DNA from: Bordetella parapertussis
Lineage (GTDB): Bacteria > Pseudomonadota > Gammaproteobacteria > Burkholderiales > Burkholderiaceae_B
DNA: 33,145 nucleotides
NCBI GenBank assembly: GCA_945868195.1
Contig: CAMBLP010000004.1
Location: 1 to 33,145, forward strand
Direction of reading: 5' to 3'
The notes below the pieces were generated by a model. The model was given only the letters and a program-made list of their open reading frames with translations, ran no database searches and was not told where the DNA came from. Positions 9,441 through 18,873 of this stretch are shown one piece after another; positions within the stretch are counted from its first letter, which is position 1, and each line of letters opens with the position of its first letter. Made by a program: the position numbers and the translations under genes.

Positions 9441-10097
9441 ATGCAACGTTTTACCGATTTCTATGCATCCATGCACGGCGGCTCTTCAGTGACTCCCACT
9501 GGGCTTGGTTACATACCGATGGTGGTTGAGCAATCGGGCCGTGGTGAGCGTTCCTACGACATTTATTCACGTCTTCTCAAAGAACGCGTGATTTTTTTAG
9601 TCGGTCCGGTCAATGACCAATCTGCCAATCTTGTCGTAGCGCAATTGTTGTTTTTAGAGTCAGAGAATCCAGACAAGGATGTCGCGCTCTATATCAACTC
9701 TCCCGGCGGATCGGTTTATGCGGGCATGGCCATTTATGACACGATGCGTTTTATCAAGCCAGAGGTTTCCACGCTTTGTACAGGCTTGGCCGCAAGCATG
9801 GGTGCTTTTTTACTTGCGGCGGGCCAAAAGGGCAAGCGTTTCTCTTTGCCCAATTCACGCATCATGATCCATCAGCCTTCGGGTGGTGCACAAGGCCAAG
9901 CCTCTGATATACAGATTCAGGCCCGTGAGATTCTTGACTTGCGTTCGCGTTTAAACCAGATGTTGGCTGAGCATACGGGTCAGTCTGTCGAGCGAATCGA
10001 GATCGATACAGAACGAGACAACTTTATGTCTGCGCCAGATGCGGTTGCTTATGGTTTGATTGACAAAGTGTTGACTTCACGCGCGGACACCGTTTAA
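9441..10097 (+). CDS. clpP: ATP-dependent Clp protease proteolytic subunit
   Basis: This 218-residue serine peptidase forms the double-heptamer barrel that pairs with ClpX or ClpA. The catalytic triad is intact: Ser119 in [10 protein letters not shown], His144 in [13 protein letters not shown] and Asp193 in ERDNF. Their spacing (25 and 49) equals that of the E. coli enzyme. The first ~20 residues are a likely self-cleaved propeptide ahead of [12 protein letters not shown] second in-frame ATG exists ten codons downstream, but the first, abutting the tig stop, is the simplest start. The gene is 34 bp ahead of clpX. Confidence 0.97.
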   Translation: MQRFTDFYASMHGGSSVTPTGLGYIPMVVEQSGRGERSYDIYSRLLKERVIFLVGPVNDQSANLVVAQLLFLESENPDKDVALYINSPGGSVYAGMAIYDTMRFIKPEVSTLCTGLAASMGAFLLAAGQKGKRFSLPNSRIMIHQPSGGAQGQASDIQIQAREILDLRSRLNQMLAEHTGQSVERIEIDTERDNFMSAPDAVAYGLIDKVLTSRADTV

Positions 10098-10131
10098 TCA
10101 TTGAGCCCCGCCCAAGATCTATAGGAACGTT

Positions 10132-11430
10132 ATGTCCGAAAAAAAAGGATCTGCAACGACTAAAGTCTTGCATTGTTCATTTTGTAATAAGGCACAGCAC
10201 GAAGTTCGCAAGCTGATCGCGGGTCCTTCAGTGTTTGTTTGCGATGAGTGTATTGACTTGTGCAATGACATCATTCGCGAAGAAGCTCAGGCGAGCGCCA
10301 AAGAGTCTATCAAGACAGATTTACCGACACCCGCTGAAATTAAGGCTTTTCTGGATCAGTATGTCATCGGTCAGACTGCGCCCAAGCGTGTGTTAGCAGT
10401 TGCTGTCTACAATCACTACAAACGTTTAAAGCACGGCGAACTCAAAAGTGACGGCGTCGAGTTGTCTAAAAGCAATATTTTATTGATTGGTCCCACGGGG
10501 TCTGGCAAAACCTTGCTTGCCCAGACTTTGGCGCGTCAGTTGAATGTTCCTTTTGTGATGGCTGATGCCACGACCTTGACCGAGGCGGGTTATGTCGGTG
10601 AGGATGTCGAAAACATTATCCAAAAGTTACTCCAAAACTGTAATTACGAAGTCGACAAAGCCCAGCGCGCCATTGTTTATATTGATGAAATTGACAAAAT
10701 TTCTCGTAAGGCAGACAACCCCTCAATTACGCGTGATGTTTCCGGCGAGGGTGTTCAGCAAGCCCTGCTCAAACTGATCGAGGGCACTGTCGCTTCTGTA
10801 CCACCCCAAGGTGGTCGAAAGCATCCTAATCAGGATTTTGTTCAGGTTGACACCACCAATATCCTTTTCATCGTCGGAGGGGCTTTTGACGGTCTCGAAA
10901 AGGTGATCCGTAATCGCACTGAGCGTTCTGGAATTGGTTTTGGAGCCTCTGTTGAGTCAAAGTCCGAGCGATCGACGGGTGATACTTTCTTAGAGGTAGA
11001 GCCAGAGGATTTGGTTAAATTTGGTTTAATTCCTGAGCTGGTTGGACGATTGCCCGTAATAGCTACGTTGCAAGAGCTCGACGAAGACACGCTCATGCAA
11101 ATCTTGACTGAGCCCAAAAATGCCGTAGTCAAGCAATTTCAAAAGTTATTTGCGATGGAAGAGGCAGAACTCGAGATCCGTCCAGCTGCTTTAAAAGCGA
11201 TCGCTCGCAAGGCGATTAAGCGCAAAACAGGTGCGCGTGGTTTGCGTTCTATCCTAGAGTCTGCTTTGCTCGATACGATGTATGAGTTGCCAACTCAAGG
11301 TAATATTAAACGAGTCGTTCTTGATGAGGCTGCAATTACTGGTGAAGGTAAACCTTTGCTAGTCTATGCGGATGAAAACGAACCTAAACCTGCGGTCAAA
11401 AAGCCTGTTGTGCGCGATGCAGCGGCTTGA
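10132..11430 (+). CDS. clpX: ClpX unfoldase, AAA+ ATPase subunit of ClpXP
   Basis: This 432-residue AAA+ protein recognises, unfolds and translocates substrates into ClpP. The N-terminal C4 zinc finger is present ([11 protein letters not shown] through VCDECIDLC, about residues 15-43). Walker A is GPTGSGKT (about 121-128), Walker [11 protein letters not shown], then the GYVGEDVE pore loop, and sensor 2 is in the [10 protein letters not shown] block. The ATG is preceded by AGGA at good spacing. The end is Ala-rich (DAAA). A strong intrinsic terminator follows the stop, separating it from lon. Length is near the usual 424. Confidence 0.97.
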   Translation: MSEKKGSATTKVLHCSFCNKAQHEVRKLIAGPSVFVCDECIDLCNDIIREEAQASAKESIKTDLPTPAEIKAFLDQYVIGQTAPKRVLAVAVYNHYKRLKHGELKSDGVELSKSNILLIGPTGSGKTLLAQTLARQLNVPFVMADATTLTEAGYVGEDVENIIQKLLQNCNYEVDKAQRAIVYIDEIDKISRKADNPSITRDVSGEGVQQALLKLIEGTVASVPPQGGRKHPNQDFVQVDTTNILFIVGGAFDGLEKVIRNRTERSGIGFGASVESKSERSTGDTFLEVEPEDLVKFGLIPELVGRLPVIATLQELDEDTLMQILTEPKNAVVKQFQKLFAMEEAELEIRPAALKAIARKAIKRKTGARGLRSILESALLDTMYELPTQGNIKRVVLDEAAITGEGKPLLVYADENEPKPAVKKPVVRDAAA

Positions 11431-11457
11431 GCCCAAACGGTGATTGCTTGTTTTCCT

Positions 11458-11484
11458 AGCCCCTCATAGGGGCTTTGTCTTTTA
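11458..11484 (+). terminator. Intrinsic terminator after clpX
   Basis: AGCCCC (11458-11463), loop TCATA, GGGGCT (11469-11474), then a T-rich tail TTGTCTTTTA. It lies 27 bp after the clpX stop and closes the tig-clpP-clpX unit before the lon promoter. Confidence 0.85.
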
Positions 11485-11497
11485 TAGAGGTATCTAA

Positions 11498-11524
11498 CTT
11501 GAAATTTAGGCTATTGTCCCAATA
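11498..11524 (+). promoter_or_regulatory. Sigma-32 (heat-shock) type promoter of lon
   Basis: A perfect CTTGAAA -35 element lies at 11498-11504, followed 12-13 bp later by TCCCAATA (11517-11524), which keeps the CCCA core of the CCCCATnT -10 element. The spacing fits the RpoH consensus. It sits after the clpX terminator and about 80 bp before the lon ATG. Lon is a classic heat-shock gene, which supports the assignment. Confidence 0.7.
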
Positions 11525-11602
11525 ACGAAGCTATTCGTAGAAGCACGGGCTTTGTATCGGCAGCCCAGTTAGGATTCGCCGAGTTTTTATTAGGAGGACA
11601 TC

Positions 11603-14053
11603 ATGTCCGGACATCAGACTTTGCCTTCTGACCCCATTAATCTGCCGTTGCTGCCTTTGCGCGACGTTGTCGTGTTCCCACACATGGTCATCCCGCTCTT
11701 TGTGGGTCGCCCTCGCTCAATTCGTGCCCTTGAGGCCGCGATGGAGGCGGGCAAAAGTATTATGTTGGCGGCTCAAAAATCTGCTGGCAAGGACGATCCG
11801 ACCCCTGAGGATGTCTATGAAATCGGTTGCGTTGCCACGATTCTTCAAATGCTTAAGCTTCCAGACGGCACTGTCAAAGTGCTCGTCGAAGGCGCTCAGC
11901 GTGCGCGTGTCACCACCATCCAGGACGCTGATACGCATTTCACTTCTGAGTTAGTGCCTATTGCACCGGACACCACGACAGGTGCGGAGATCGAGGCTCT
12001 TCGGCGCGCGATTGTCAGTCAGTTCGAACAGTATGTGAAACTTAATAAAAAAATTCCTCCCGAGATTTTGACTTCTCTTGCGGGAATCGATGATGCGGGT
12101 CGTCTTGCCGACACCATCGCAGCGCATTTACCTCTCAAGCTCGAGCAAAAGCAAAAGATGCTTGAAATCATTTCGACCTCTGAGCGTCTCGAAGCTTTAC
12201 TGTCTCAACTTGAGACTGAAATTGATATTCTGCAAGTTGAAAAACGTATTCGTGGTCGCGTCAAAAAGCAGATGGAAAAAAGTCAGCGCGACTATTATTT
12301 AAATGAGCAGGTCAAAGCCATTCAAAAGGAGCTGGGCGAGGGAGAAGAGGGCGCTGATATCGAAGAGCTCGAGAAAAAAATCGAAGCAGCTCATCTGCCT
12401 AAAGACGCGCGTAAAAAAGTTGATGGTGAGCTTAAAAAACTCAAACTGATGTCGCCTATGTCAGCCGAGGCGACTGTTGTCCGCAACTATATCGATACAG
12501 TCATTACTTTACCGTGGCGGAAAAAGAGTAAGGTCAATAATTCGATTCCAAATGCCGAAAGTGTGCTTGATAACGATCATTATGGTCTTGATAAGGTCAA
12601 AGAGCGAATCCTTGAATATCTGGCTGTTCAACAGCGCGTCGACAAGGTTAAAGCTCCTATATTGTGTTTGGTAGGCCCCCCAGGCGTGGGTAAAACCTCG
12701 TTAGGTCAATCCATTGCCAAAGCCACCAATCGCAAGTTTATTCGCATGGCCTTGGGTGGTGTGCGCGATGAAGCTGAGATTCGCGGACATCGTCGTACCT
12801 ATATTGGTTCGATGCCTGGGAAAATCTTGCAAAATATGTCTAAGGTCGCCGTACGAAACCCTCTTTTCTTGCTCGATGAAATTGACAAGTTAGGGATGGA
12901 TTTTCGAGGCGATCCAGCCTCGGCTTTACTCGAGGTTCTGGATCCCGAGCAAAATCATACCTTTCAGGATCACTATGTCGAGGTTGATTTCGACCTCTCG
13001 GATGTCATGTTTGTGGCAACAAGCAACACACTTAACATTCCTCCAGCATTGCTGGATCGGATGGAAGTGATCCGTCTTTCTGGTTACACCGAGGATGAAA
13101 AAATCCACATTGCCTTGGATCACCTGATTCCGAAGGTCATGAAGAACAATGGCGTCAAGGCAGAAGAGTTGATTTTAGAAGAGTCTGCGATTCGTGACAT
13201 CGTTCGCTATTACACGCGAGAAGCGGGTGTGCGTTCTCTTGAGCGCGATGTTGGCAAGATTTGCCGTAAAGTCGTCAAGAAATTGCTTGCTGAAAGCGAA
13301 GCAAAGAAAGCCGCTAAATCTGCGGAGCCTATCGCTAAAGTCGTCGTCACTTCTGACAACCTCAGTGACTATTTAGGTGTGCGTCGTTACAACTTTGGCA
13401 TGGCTGAAAAAGAAAATCAGATCGGTCAGGTGACGGGCTTAGCATGGACTGAGGTTGGTGGTGATTTGCTGACCATCGAAGTCGCTGATATGCCTGGTAA
13501 AGGAGTCATTCAACGCACAGGCTCGATTGGTGACGTGATGAAAGAGTCCGTCGAAGCCGCAAGAAGTGTCGTGCGTGCTCGTGCTGCTCGCCTTGGTATC
13601 GCAGACACCGTGTTCGAAAAACGTGACATTCATGTGCACTTTCCTGAGGGCGCTACGCCCAAAGACGGTCCCTCTGCAGGTATTGCCATTACAACAGCGA
13701 TTGTCTCGGCGCTCACGCACATCCCCGTACGTTCAGATGTTGCGATGACCGGAGAGATTACCCTGCGGGGCGAAGTGCTTGCGATTGGTGGTCTAAAGGA
13801 AAAACTTTTGGCTGCACATCGTGGTGGAATCAAAACTGTTTTGATTCCAGAGGAAAACGTTAAAGACTTAGCCGAGATACCTGATAATGTAAAAAATCAT
13901 CTGGAAATCGTTCCGGTTCGCTGGATCGACAAAGTCCTCGAGGTTGCTCTTTCACAACCTACGAAGCCTCTTCCTGAGGAGTCGGTAGTTTCAAAAGAAG
14001 TGGTTGCTAAGTCTGAGACTGTGGTTGCTACTGATCCTGTGATTAAGCATTAA
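11603..14053 (+). CDS. lon: ATP-dependent Lon protease
   Basis: This 816-residue AAA+ serine protease degrades misfolded and regulatory proteins in the cytoplasm. The N-terminal substrate-binding LON domain starts at [22 protein letters not shown] (about residues 13-34), followed by a coiled-coil region (about 190-260). Walker A is GPPGVGKTS (about 356-364) and Walker [11 protein letters not shown]. The C-terminal protease domain has the catalytic dyad Ser691 (PKDGPSAG) and Lys734 ([12 protein letters not shown]), spaced 43 as in E. coli. A near-perfect AGGAGG sits 6 bp before the ATG. The 32-residue tail rich in Val, Lys and Glu is an extension of uncertain role. Regulation is probably by heat shock (see the sigma-32-type site). 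Confidence 0.98.
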   Translation: MSGHQTLPSDPINLPLLPLRDVVVFPHMVIPLFVGRPRSIRALEAAMEAGKSIMLAAQKSAGKDDPTPEDVYEIGCVATILQMLKLPDGTVKVLVEGAQRARVTTIQDADTHFTSELVPIAPDTTTGAEIEALRRAIVSQFEQYVKLNKKIPPEILTSLAGIDDAGRLADTIAAHLPLKLEQKQKMLEIISTSERLEALLSQLETEIDILQVEKRIRGRVKKQMEKSQRDYYLNEQVKAIQKELGEGEEGADIEELEKKIEAAHLPKDARKKVDGELKKLKLMSPMSAEATVVRNYIDTVITLPWRKKSKVNNSIPNAESVLDNDHYGLDKVKERILEYLAVQQRVDKVKAPILCLVGPPGVGKTSLGQSIAKATNRKFIRMALGGVRDEAEIRGHRRTYIGSMPGKILQNMSKVAVRNPLFLLDEIDKLGMDFRGDPASALLEVLDPEQNHTFQDHYVEVDFDLSDVMFVATSNTLNIPPALLDRMEVIRLSGYTEDEKIHIALDHLIPKVMKNNGVKAEELILEESAIRDIVRYYTREAGVRSLERDVGKICRKVVKKLLAESEAKKAAKSAEPIAKVVVTSDNLSDYLGVRRYNFGMAEKENQIGQVTGLAWTEVGGDLLTIEVADMPGKGVIQRTGSIGDVMKESVEAARSVVRARAARLGIADTVFEKRDIHVHFPEGATPKDGPSAGIAITTAIVSALTHIPVRSDVAMTGEITLRGEVLAIGGLKEKLLAAHRGGIKTVLIPEENVKDLAEIPDNVKNHLEIVPVRWIDKVLEVALSQPTKPLPEESVVSKEVVAKSETVVATDPVIKH

Positions 14054-14063
14054 GTAGTCTTTG

Positions 14064-14453
14064 ATGCAGGTATTTGTTGATTCCGTGCGACTTGATAAAT
14101 GGCTTTGGGCCGCACGGTTTTTCAAGTCTCGTACACTCGCTGTCTCTGCGATCGAGGCAGGGCGTGTTTTAGTTGCAGATGATCGGGTCAAACCAGCGCG
14201 TTTGATTAAGGTTGGTGAACGCTTAAAAATCACTCGTGAGCAAGAAAAGTTTGAACTTGTTATTCGTGGGATCACGGAGTTGCGTAAATCAGCGCCTTTA
14301 GCCAGGTTGCTTTATGAGGAAACGCCGGAAAGCCTTCTTGCTCGTCAGACCCTCGCCGAAAATAGACGCTTTTACAACGAGCCCTCTCAAGATATTGCGG
14401 GGCGTCCAACAAAGCGCCATCGAAGGGCTTTAGACCGATGGAAAGAGAGCTGA
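14064..14453 (+). CDS. hslR: S4-domain RNA-binding protein, HslR (Hsp15)-like
   Basis: This 129-residue basic protein begins with an S4 RNA-binding domain: VRLDKWLWAARFFKSRTLA, then IEAGRVLVADDRVKPARLIKVGE. A LLYEETPESLLARQ block and an Arg/Lys-rich tail follow. E. coli HslR, of similar length (133 aa), has the same order and binds 50S subunits carrying stalled nascent chains. ATG at 14064 is chosen over the adjacent TTG at 14061. The ribosome-binding sequence is weak, and the start is only 10 bp after the lon stop, so co-expression with lon under heat shock is likely (inference). The stop is 46 bp from the convergent lexA stop. No clear hairpin terminator is seen between them, only a short T run after the stop. 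Confidence 0.88.
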   Translation: MQVFVDSVRLDKWLWAARFFKSRTLAVSAIEAGRVLVADDRVKPARLIKVGERLKITREQEKFELVIRGITELRKSAPLARLLYEETPESLLARQTLAENRRFYNEPSQDIAGRPTKRHRRALDRWKES

Positions 14454-14499
14454 AGTTTTTTCTGACTCAAGCATTCCGTTCAGTAGGGTGTTGCGGTGA

Positions 14500-15207
14500 T
14501 TAATTTAAGGGACTGTTTCGGATCAAACCCAAAGCAATTCCCTCAACGCTAAATTCCTGGCCAGGCTGAATGACGATCGGTTCAAAGTCAGGATTCTCTG
14601 GTAAGAGTTCGATGCGGTTTGCTTTTTTATTTAAGCGCTTGACTGTGACCTCATCATCAATACGCGCAACGATAATTTGTCCGTTGCGAGCCTCGTTGGT
14701 TTTTTTGATCGCGAGCAAATCACCGTCCAATATACCCACGTCACGCATACTTAAACCTTTTACCTTGAGCAAGTAATCAGGTTGTTGGGCAAAGAGGTTA
14801 GGGTCAACGGAGATTTCTTTTTCAATGTTTTCTGCGGCCAACATGGGATAACCTGCTGCGACACGGCCTATCAATGGCACAAGCATTCGACCCATTTCAG
14901 GGGGGGTTCTGAGGCGGACGCGCTCCAGTGTGTCGGAAGACCTCACCTGGTCATCCGTACTGTCGATCTCATCAGAGGTGAAGTCAGCTGCGCTATCAGT
15001 GAGTCTAATACCGCGCGAAGCCCCAGCGGTAAGCTCGATAACGCCTTTTCGGGCGAGGGCCCTAAGGTGATCCTCTGCAGCGTTTGCAGAACGAAATCCA
15101 AGCTTGTGGGCAATTTCGGCGCGAGTGGGTGGGAATCCTGTATTGGCGACAGCCTCCCTGATCAAATCCAAAATTTGCTGCTGGCGCTCAGTCAGTTTAA
15201 TTGTCAT
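14500..15207 (-). CDS. lexA: LexA repressor, SOS regulator
   Basis: This 235-residue SOS repressor represses target genes until RecA-stimulated self-cleavage. The N-terminal winged helix is [15 protein letters not shown] with the recognition region [30 protein letters not shown]. The cleavage bond is Ala118-Gly119 (GRVAAGYP), and the dyad is Ser153 (GLSMRDVG) and Lys190 (DEVTVKRL). Distances among these match E. coli LexA (202 aa), so the extra ~34 residues lie in the linker between DNA-binding and protease domains (about residues 70-110), which is acidic and Ser/Thr-rich. ATG at 15205-15207 has an AAGGA ribosome-binding sequence. An upstream in-frame ATG at 15270 would add 21 non-conserved residues and start before the operator, so it is rejected. 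Autoregulation is indicated by two LexA boxes upstream. Confidence 0.96.
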   Translation of the reverse strand: MTIKLTERQQQILDLIREAVANTGFPPTRAEIAHKLGFRSANAAEDHLRALARKGVIELTAGASRGIRLTDSAADFTSDEIDSTDDQVRSSDTLERVRLRTPPEMGRMLVPLIGRVAAGYPMLAAENIEKEISVDPNLFAQQPDYLLKVKGLSMRDVGILDGDLLAIKKTNEARNGQIIVARIDDEVTVKRLNKKANRIELLPENPDFEPIVIQPGQEFSVEGIALGLIRNSPLN

Positions 15208-15240
15208 GATCGGATCCTTGAGGTCAATGCACATACAGTG

Positions 15241-15256
15241 CTGTTCATATATACAG
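15241..15256. promoter_or_regulatory. LexA operator 1 (SOS box) of lexA
   Basis: CTGTTCATATATACAG is a perfect match to CTGT-N8-ACAG with an AT-rich spacer. It lies 34 bp upstream of the lexA ATG and covers the expected transcription start of the promoter at 15262-15290. Confidence 0.92.
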
Positions 15257-15261
15257 CATAT

Positions 15262-15290
15262 ATTTTGCACTATTTACAAATACTTAGCAA
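15262..15290 (-). promoter_or_regulatory. Putative sigma-70 promoter of lexA
   Basis: On the minus strand, TTGCTA (15285-15290) is separated by 17 bp from CAAAAT (15262-15267). Each matches consensus at 4 of 6 positions. It lies between the two LexA boxes and would start transcription inside operator 1, the geometry expected for autorepression. Confidence 0.5.
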
Positions 15291-15297
15291 ATATTAT

Positions 15298-15313
15298 CTG
15301 TATATAAAAACAG
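15298..15313. promoter_or_regulatory. LexA operator 2 (distal SOS box) of lexA
   Basis: CTGTATATAAAAACAG also matches CTGT-N8-ACAG exactly. It lies 8 bp upstream of the putative -35 of lexA. Its last five bases are the 5' end of the tyrB terminator stem as read on the plus strand, and its AT-rich core encodes the terminator's U tract. Confidence 0.85.
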
Positions 15314-15333
15314 CTCCGACAAGCGGAGCTGTT
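15300..15333 (-). terminator. Intrinsic terminator of tyrB (minus strand)
   Basis: A perfect 10-bp stem: AACAGCTCCG at 15309-15318 pairs with CGGAGCTGTT at 15324-15333, loop of five. Read on the minus strand it is followed by TTTATATA, giving a U-rich tail. It lies 26 bp after the tyrB stop and overlaps LexA operator 2. Confidence 0.85.
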
Positions 15334-15358
15334 AAAACCACCAAATAGTAAGTAATAA

Positions 15359-16564
15359 TTAGCTTTTCATGACACTCGCGATCGCCTTCGCTACAGTGTC
15401 GATGTTGTGGCTATTGAGTGCGGCCACGCAAATACGACCACTGCTCACAGCATAAATAGCGTGTTCAGTGCGAAGCGCTTCGACTTGCGAGGCGGTCAGT
15501 CCTGAAAAGGAGAACATGCCACGTTGTTTCATCACAAAGCCAAAGTCTTTTTGGACGCCATTTTCGGCTAATTTTTCTACCAGTTGGCGGCGCATTAAGC
15601 GAATCCGTTCGCGCATCCCTGCGAGCTCTTGGTCCCAGAGAGCGAACAGCGCAGGCGTATTGAGCACGGTTGAAACGATGGTGCCACCATGGGTAGGTGG
15701 ATTGGAGTAATTGGTACGAATGACACGTTTAACTTGGCTCAACACACGACTGGATTCATCCTGACTTCCCGTCACGATTGTCAGTGCACCTACACGCTCA
15801 CCATACAATGAGAATGATTTTGAGAAGGAGGAACTGATGAACATGGTCATGTCGAGTTCAGCAAACAGGCGCACTGCTGCTGCATCTTGTTCGAGACCGT
15901 CACCAAAGCCCTGATAAGCGATATCAAGAAAAGGAATGAGGTTGGTTTGCTTGACAACCTGAGCGACTTCACGCCATTGATCGGTGGTTAAGTCCACACC
16001 TGTTGGGTTATGGCAGCAAGCATGGAGTACGACCACACTTTGTGCGGGCAGTGTACGTAAAGCCTTGAGCATGCCTTGAAAGTCAAGACCGTGCGTGTTG
16101 GCATCGTAATAGGGATAGTTGACGACCTCGAAACCGGCGCGTTCAAACAATGCACGATGGTTTTCCCAACTGGGGTTACTGATCGCGACTTTTGCGCCCG
16201 GCACTAATTGTTTAATAAAGTCAGCACCAATTTTTAGTGCTCCGGTACCGCCGAGCGCCTGCATGGTCAGGACTCGACCTGCTGCGACTAAAGGAGAGTT
16301 TTTACCTAACACTAACTCTTGAGCACCTTTGTTATAGCCAGCAATACCCTCGATTGGCAGGTAGCCTCGCGCTGCAGCGGCTTCGACGCGCGTGACTTCT
16401 GCTTTGTGAACTGCTGTAAGCAGAGGGATTTTGCCGTGATCGTCATAGTAGACACCCACGCCAAGATTGACCTTGTGCGCACGTGTATCGGCGTTGAATT
16501 GTTCGTTAAGACCCAAAATTGGATCACGAGGGGCGAGTTCTACGGATTGAAAGAGGGTGCTCAT
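15359..16564 (-). CDS. tyrB: Aromatic/aspartate aminotransferase (TyrB/AspC family)
   Basis: This 401-residue fold-type I aminotransferase, class Ia, would transfer amino groups between glutamate and oxaloacetate or aromatic 2-oxo acids. It starts with LFQSVELAPRDPILGLNEQFNADTR and has the substrate-contact block NLGVGVYYDDHGKIPLL, HACCHNPTGVD, FLDIAYQGFGDG and PLP lysine K249 in SSSFSKSFSLYGERVG. The C-terminal Arg for the substrate carboxylate is probably in the SSGRICVAAL block. The family does not separate aspartate-preferring AspC from aromatic TyrB by eye; tyrB is the customary betaproteobacterial label and is tentative. ATG at 16562-16564, no strong ribosome-binding sequence. Divergent from uvrB, with a 152-bp shared upstream region. 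Confidence 0.88.
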   Translation of the reverse strand: MSTLFQSVELAPRDPILGLNEQFNADTRAHKVNLGVGVYYDDHGKIPLLTAVHKAEVTRVEAAAARGYLPIEGIAGYNKGAQELVLGKNSPLVAAGRVLTMQALGGTGALKIGADFIKQLVPGAKVAISNPSWENHRALFERAGFEVVNYPYYDANTHGLDFQGMLKALRTLPAQSVVVLHACCHNPTGVDLTTDQWREVAQVVKQTNLIPFLDIAYQGFGDGLEQDAAAVRLFAELDMTMFISSSFSKSFSLYGERVGALTIVTGSQDESSRVLSQVKRVIRTNYSNPPTHGGTIVSTVLNTPALFALWDQELAGMRERIRLMRRQLVEKLAENGVQKDFGFVMKQRGMFSFSGLTASQVEALRTEHAIYAVSSGRICVAALNSHNIDTVAKAIASVMKS

Positions 16565-16644
16565 TTGAGGTGTCAGTAGATAGAGGCTGTAAGGTTGATG
16601 CTTGATTAAAAGTACCGAATTTTAATACCACTATTCGTTTTGGG

Positions 16645-16673
16645 TGGACGCTCTGACTAACAGGGGACATAAT
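16645..16673 (+). promoter_or_regulatory. Candidate sigma-70 promoter of uvrB
   Basis: TGGACG (16645-16650, 4 of 6) and CATAAT (16668-16673, 5 of 6) are separated by 17 bp. The start would fall near 16680, about 37 bp before the uvrB ATG. No CTGT-N8-ACAG motif is found in the uvrB-tyrB interval. Confidence 0.4.
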
Positions 16674-16716
16674 AGATGGTTGCCCGCATCCGAGGGGTTT
16701 CCCGAATAAGTCTAGC

Positions 16717-18873
16717 ATGGCCTCAAAGATTCCACCTGACGAAATAAACGCAAACGACAGACCAAGCCTGCCTGCGGCCATTGCTCATGAGGGCGTCGTC
16801 TCCGCTCGCGCTTCGACACCGCTTGTCCCTGCGTCGATCTCCACAGGCAAAGAAGAGCCGCGCTATGTCGATTACCCGGACAGCCCTTTTCATTTGTATC
16901 AGCCTTATCCACCAGGTGGCGATCAACCTAATGCCATTAATCAGCTTGAACAAGGCATCAGGGATGGCCTGATGATGCAAACGCTCTTGGGCGTGACTGG
17001 CTCAGGTAAAACGTTCACCATGGCCAATATGATTGCCCGTCTCGGACGGCCTGCGGTCGTTTTGGCGCCTAATAAGACACTCGCTGCGCAGCTTTACGCA
17101 GAAATGCGCGAATTTTTTCCTAAGAACGCCGTTGAGTATTTTGTTTCCTATTACGACTACTACCAACCCGAAGCGTACGTACCCACGCGTGACTTATTCA
17201 TTGAAAAAGATTCCTCGATCAACGAGCATATCGAGCAGATGCGGTTGTCTGCGACCAAGAGCTTGCTCGAGCGACGCGATACGATCATCGTAGGCACAGT
17301 TTCTTGTATCTACGGAATTGGCAATCCCTCCGATTACCATGCGATGGTGTTGATTCTGCGTGTCGGAGATAAGATCCCTCGTCGAGAAATTCTCGCGCGA
17401 CTTGTCGCCATGCAATATGAAAGAAACGATACCGAATTTACGCGAGGTACATTTCGTGCGCGCGGGGAGACAATAGATATTTTTCCTGCTGAAAGTGCCG
17501 AACTTGCGGTGCGTTTAACGTTATTCGATGATGAGGTGGAGAGCTTAGAGCTCTTTGACCCTTTAACAGGCAAAGTCCGTCAAAAAGTCCCGCGGTTTAC
17601 GGTTTACCCAGGTTCGCATTATGTGACGCCGCGAGACACCGTCTTGCGTGCGATTGAAACCATTAAACAAGAGTTGCGTGAGCGCGTTAAATTTTTTGTC
17701 GATGGTGGTCATCTTGTCGAAGCCCAACGGATCGAACAAAGAACACGCTTCGACCTTGAGATGCTCACAGAATTGGGTTTCTGTAAGGGCATCGAAAACT
17801 ATTCTCGTCATCTTTCCGGCGCGGCGCCTGGCGATCCGCCCCCAACACTGATTGACTATTTGCCAAGCGACGCATTGATGTTCATCGATGAGAGTCACGT
17901 CACGATCGGTCAGTTAGGTGGTATGTATCTTGGAGATCGTTCGCGTAAAGAAACTCTTGTGACGTATGGCTTTCGTTTGCCGTCAGCAATGGATAATCGA
18001 CCGCTCAAAATGGAGGAGTTCGAGACTAGGATGCGTCAATGTGTTTTTGTTTCAGCCACGCCAGGGAAATATGAACAAGCACACACTGACAACGTGGTTG
18101 AGCAAGTCGTTCGACCAACGGGGCTAGTGGATCCTGTCGTAGAGGTGAGGCCGGCCAGAACACAGGTCGATGATTTATTGGGTGAGATCAAAATTCGTGT
18201 CGCGATCGAAGAACGGGTTCTTGTCACCACGCTGACAAAAAGGATGGCTGAGGACTTAACCGATTATTTAGCAGAGCATGGTATTCGTGTGAGATATCTC
18301 CATTCCGATATCGATACTGTCGAGCGCGTTGAAATTATTCGCGATCTTCGCTTGGGAGTTTTTGATGTCCTTGTTGGCATTAACTTGTTGCGCGAAGGCC
18401 TTGATATTCCTGAGGTTTCTTTGGTTGCGATTTTGGATGCCGATAAAGAAGGTTTTCTTCGCTCTGATCGCAGTCTGATTCAGACGATTGGTCGAGCAGC
18501 ACGCAATCTGAACGGTCGAGCTATTCTGTATGCGGATCGCATTACAGACTCTATGACGCGAGCAATGGGAGAAACTGAACGCAGAAGGCTTAAACAGCTT
18601 GCGTTTAATAAAGAGCATGGTATCGAAGCGCGTAGCGTTCGCAAAGCGGTACGCGAATTGATTGATGGGATTGTTGCGCCTGCGTTTAGAGACCAAGAAA
18701 CAGCCGAAGTTTCTCTTTCTTTACTGACTGATGAAAAGGCCTTGGCTAAAGAATTCAAACGCCTTGAAAAGTTGATGCTTGATCATGCGCGCAATCTTGA
18801 GTTTGAGCAGGCTGCCGCCGCGCGAGATGCTTTAAAGGCGCTCAAAGAGCGTGTGCTTCTGTCTGGTGCATGA
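16717..18873 (+). CDS. uvrB: Excinuclease ABC subunit B
   Basis: This 718-residue damage-verification helicase-like subunit of nucleotide excision repair is loaded by UvrA and recruits UvrC. Walker A is GVTGSGKT (residues 92-99). The beta-hairpin that clamps DNA is [12 protein letters not shown]. Walker B-like [23 protein letters not shown], the helicase motif [18 protein letters not shown] and QTIGRAARN follow. The UVR motif that binds UvrC is at the end ([27 protein letters not shown]). E. coli UvrB is 673 residues and its Walker A begins at residue 39, so this protein has ~53 extra N-terminal residues, low-complexity and Ser/Pro/Ala-rich. No better internal start precedes [16 protein letters not shown]. 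Together with uvrD and lexA in this window it forms part of the DNA-repair set. Confidence 0.97.
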   Translation: MASKIPPDEINANDRPSLPAAIAHEGVVSARASTPLVPASISTGKEEPRYVDYPDSPFHLYQPYPPGGDQPNAINQLEQGIRDGLMMQTLLGVTGSGKTFTMANMIARLGRPAVVLAPNKTLAAQLYAEMREFFPKNAVEYFVSYYDYYQPEAYVPTRDLFIEKDSSINEHIEQMRLSATKSLLERRDTIIVGTVSCIYGIGNPSDYHAMVLILRVGDKIPRREILARLVAMQYERNDTEFTRGTFRARGETIDIFPAESAELAVRLTLFDDEVESLELFDPLTGKVRQKVPRFTVYPGSHYVTPRDTVLRAIETIKQELRERVKFFVDGGHLVEAQRIEQRTRFDLEMLTELGFCKGIENYSRHLSGAAPGDPPPTLIDYLPSDALMFIDESHVTIGQLGGMYLGDRSRKETLVTYGFRLPSAMDNRPLKMEEFETRMRQCVFVSATPGKYEQAHTDNVVEQVVRPTGLVDPVVEVRPARTQVDDLLGEIKIRVAIEERVLVTTLTKRMAEDLTDYLAEHGIRVRYLHSDIDTVERVEIIRDLRLGVFDVLVGINLLREGLDIPEVSLVAILDADKEGFLRSDRSLIQTIGRAARNLNGRAILYADRITDSMTRAMGETERRRLKQLAFNKEHGIEARSVRKAVRELIDGIVAPAFRDQETAEVSLSLLTDEKALAKEFKRLEKLMLDHARNLEFEQAAAARDALKALKERVLLSGA

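Noticed and set aside
15208..15270. Upstream in-frame extension of lexA beginning at ATG 15268-15270
   Set aside because: It adds 21 Cys-rich residues unlike the family, overlaps the SOS operator and likely promoter, and the ATG at 15207 has a good ribosome-binding sequence and the conserved N-terminus.
14782..15348. 188-codon open frame on the plus strand across lexA
   Set aside because: It is antisense to the conserved lexA protein and its regulatory region, with no ribosome-binding site or recognisable motif.
16588..16665. Possible degenerate LexA box upstream of uvrB
   Set aside because: CTGT at 16588 and ACAG at 16660 are far apart, and no CTGT-N8-ACAG arrangement exists in the interval.
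18268..18696. 142-codon minus-strand frame within uvrB
   Set aside because: It lies antisense to conserved helicase motifs of UvrB and has no family resemblance.
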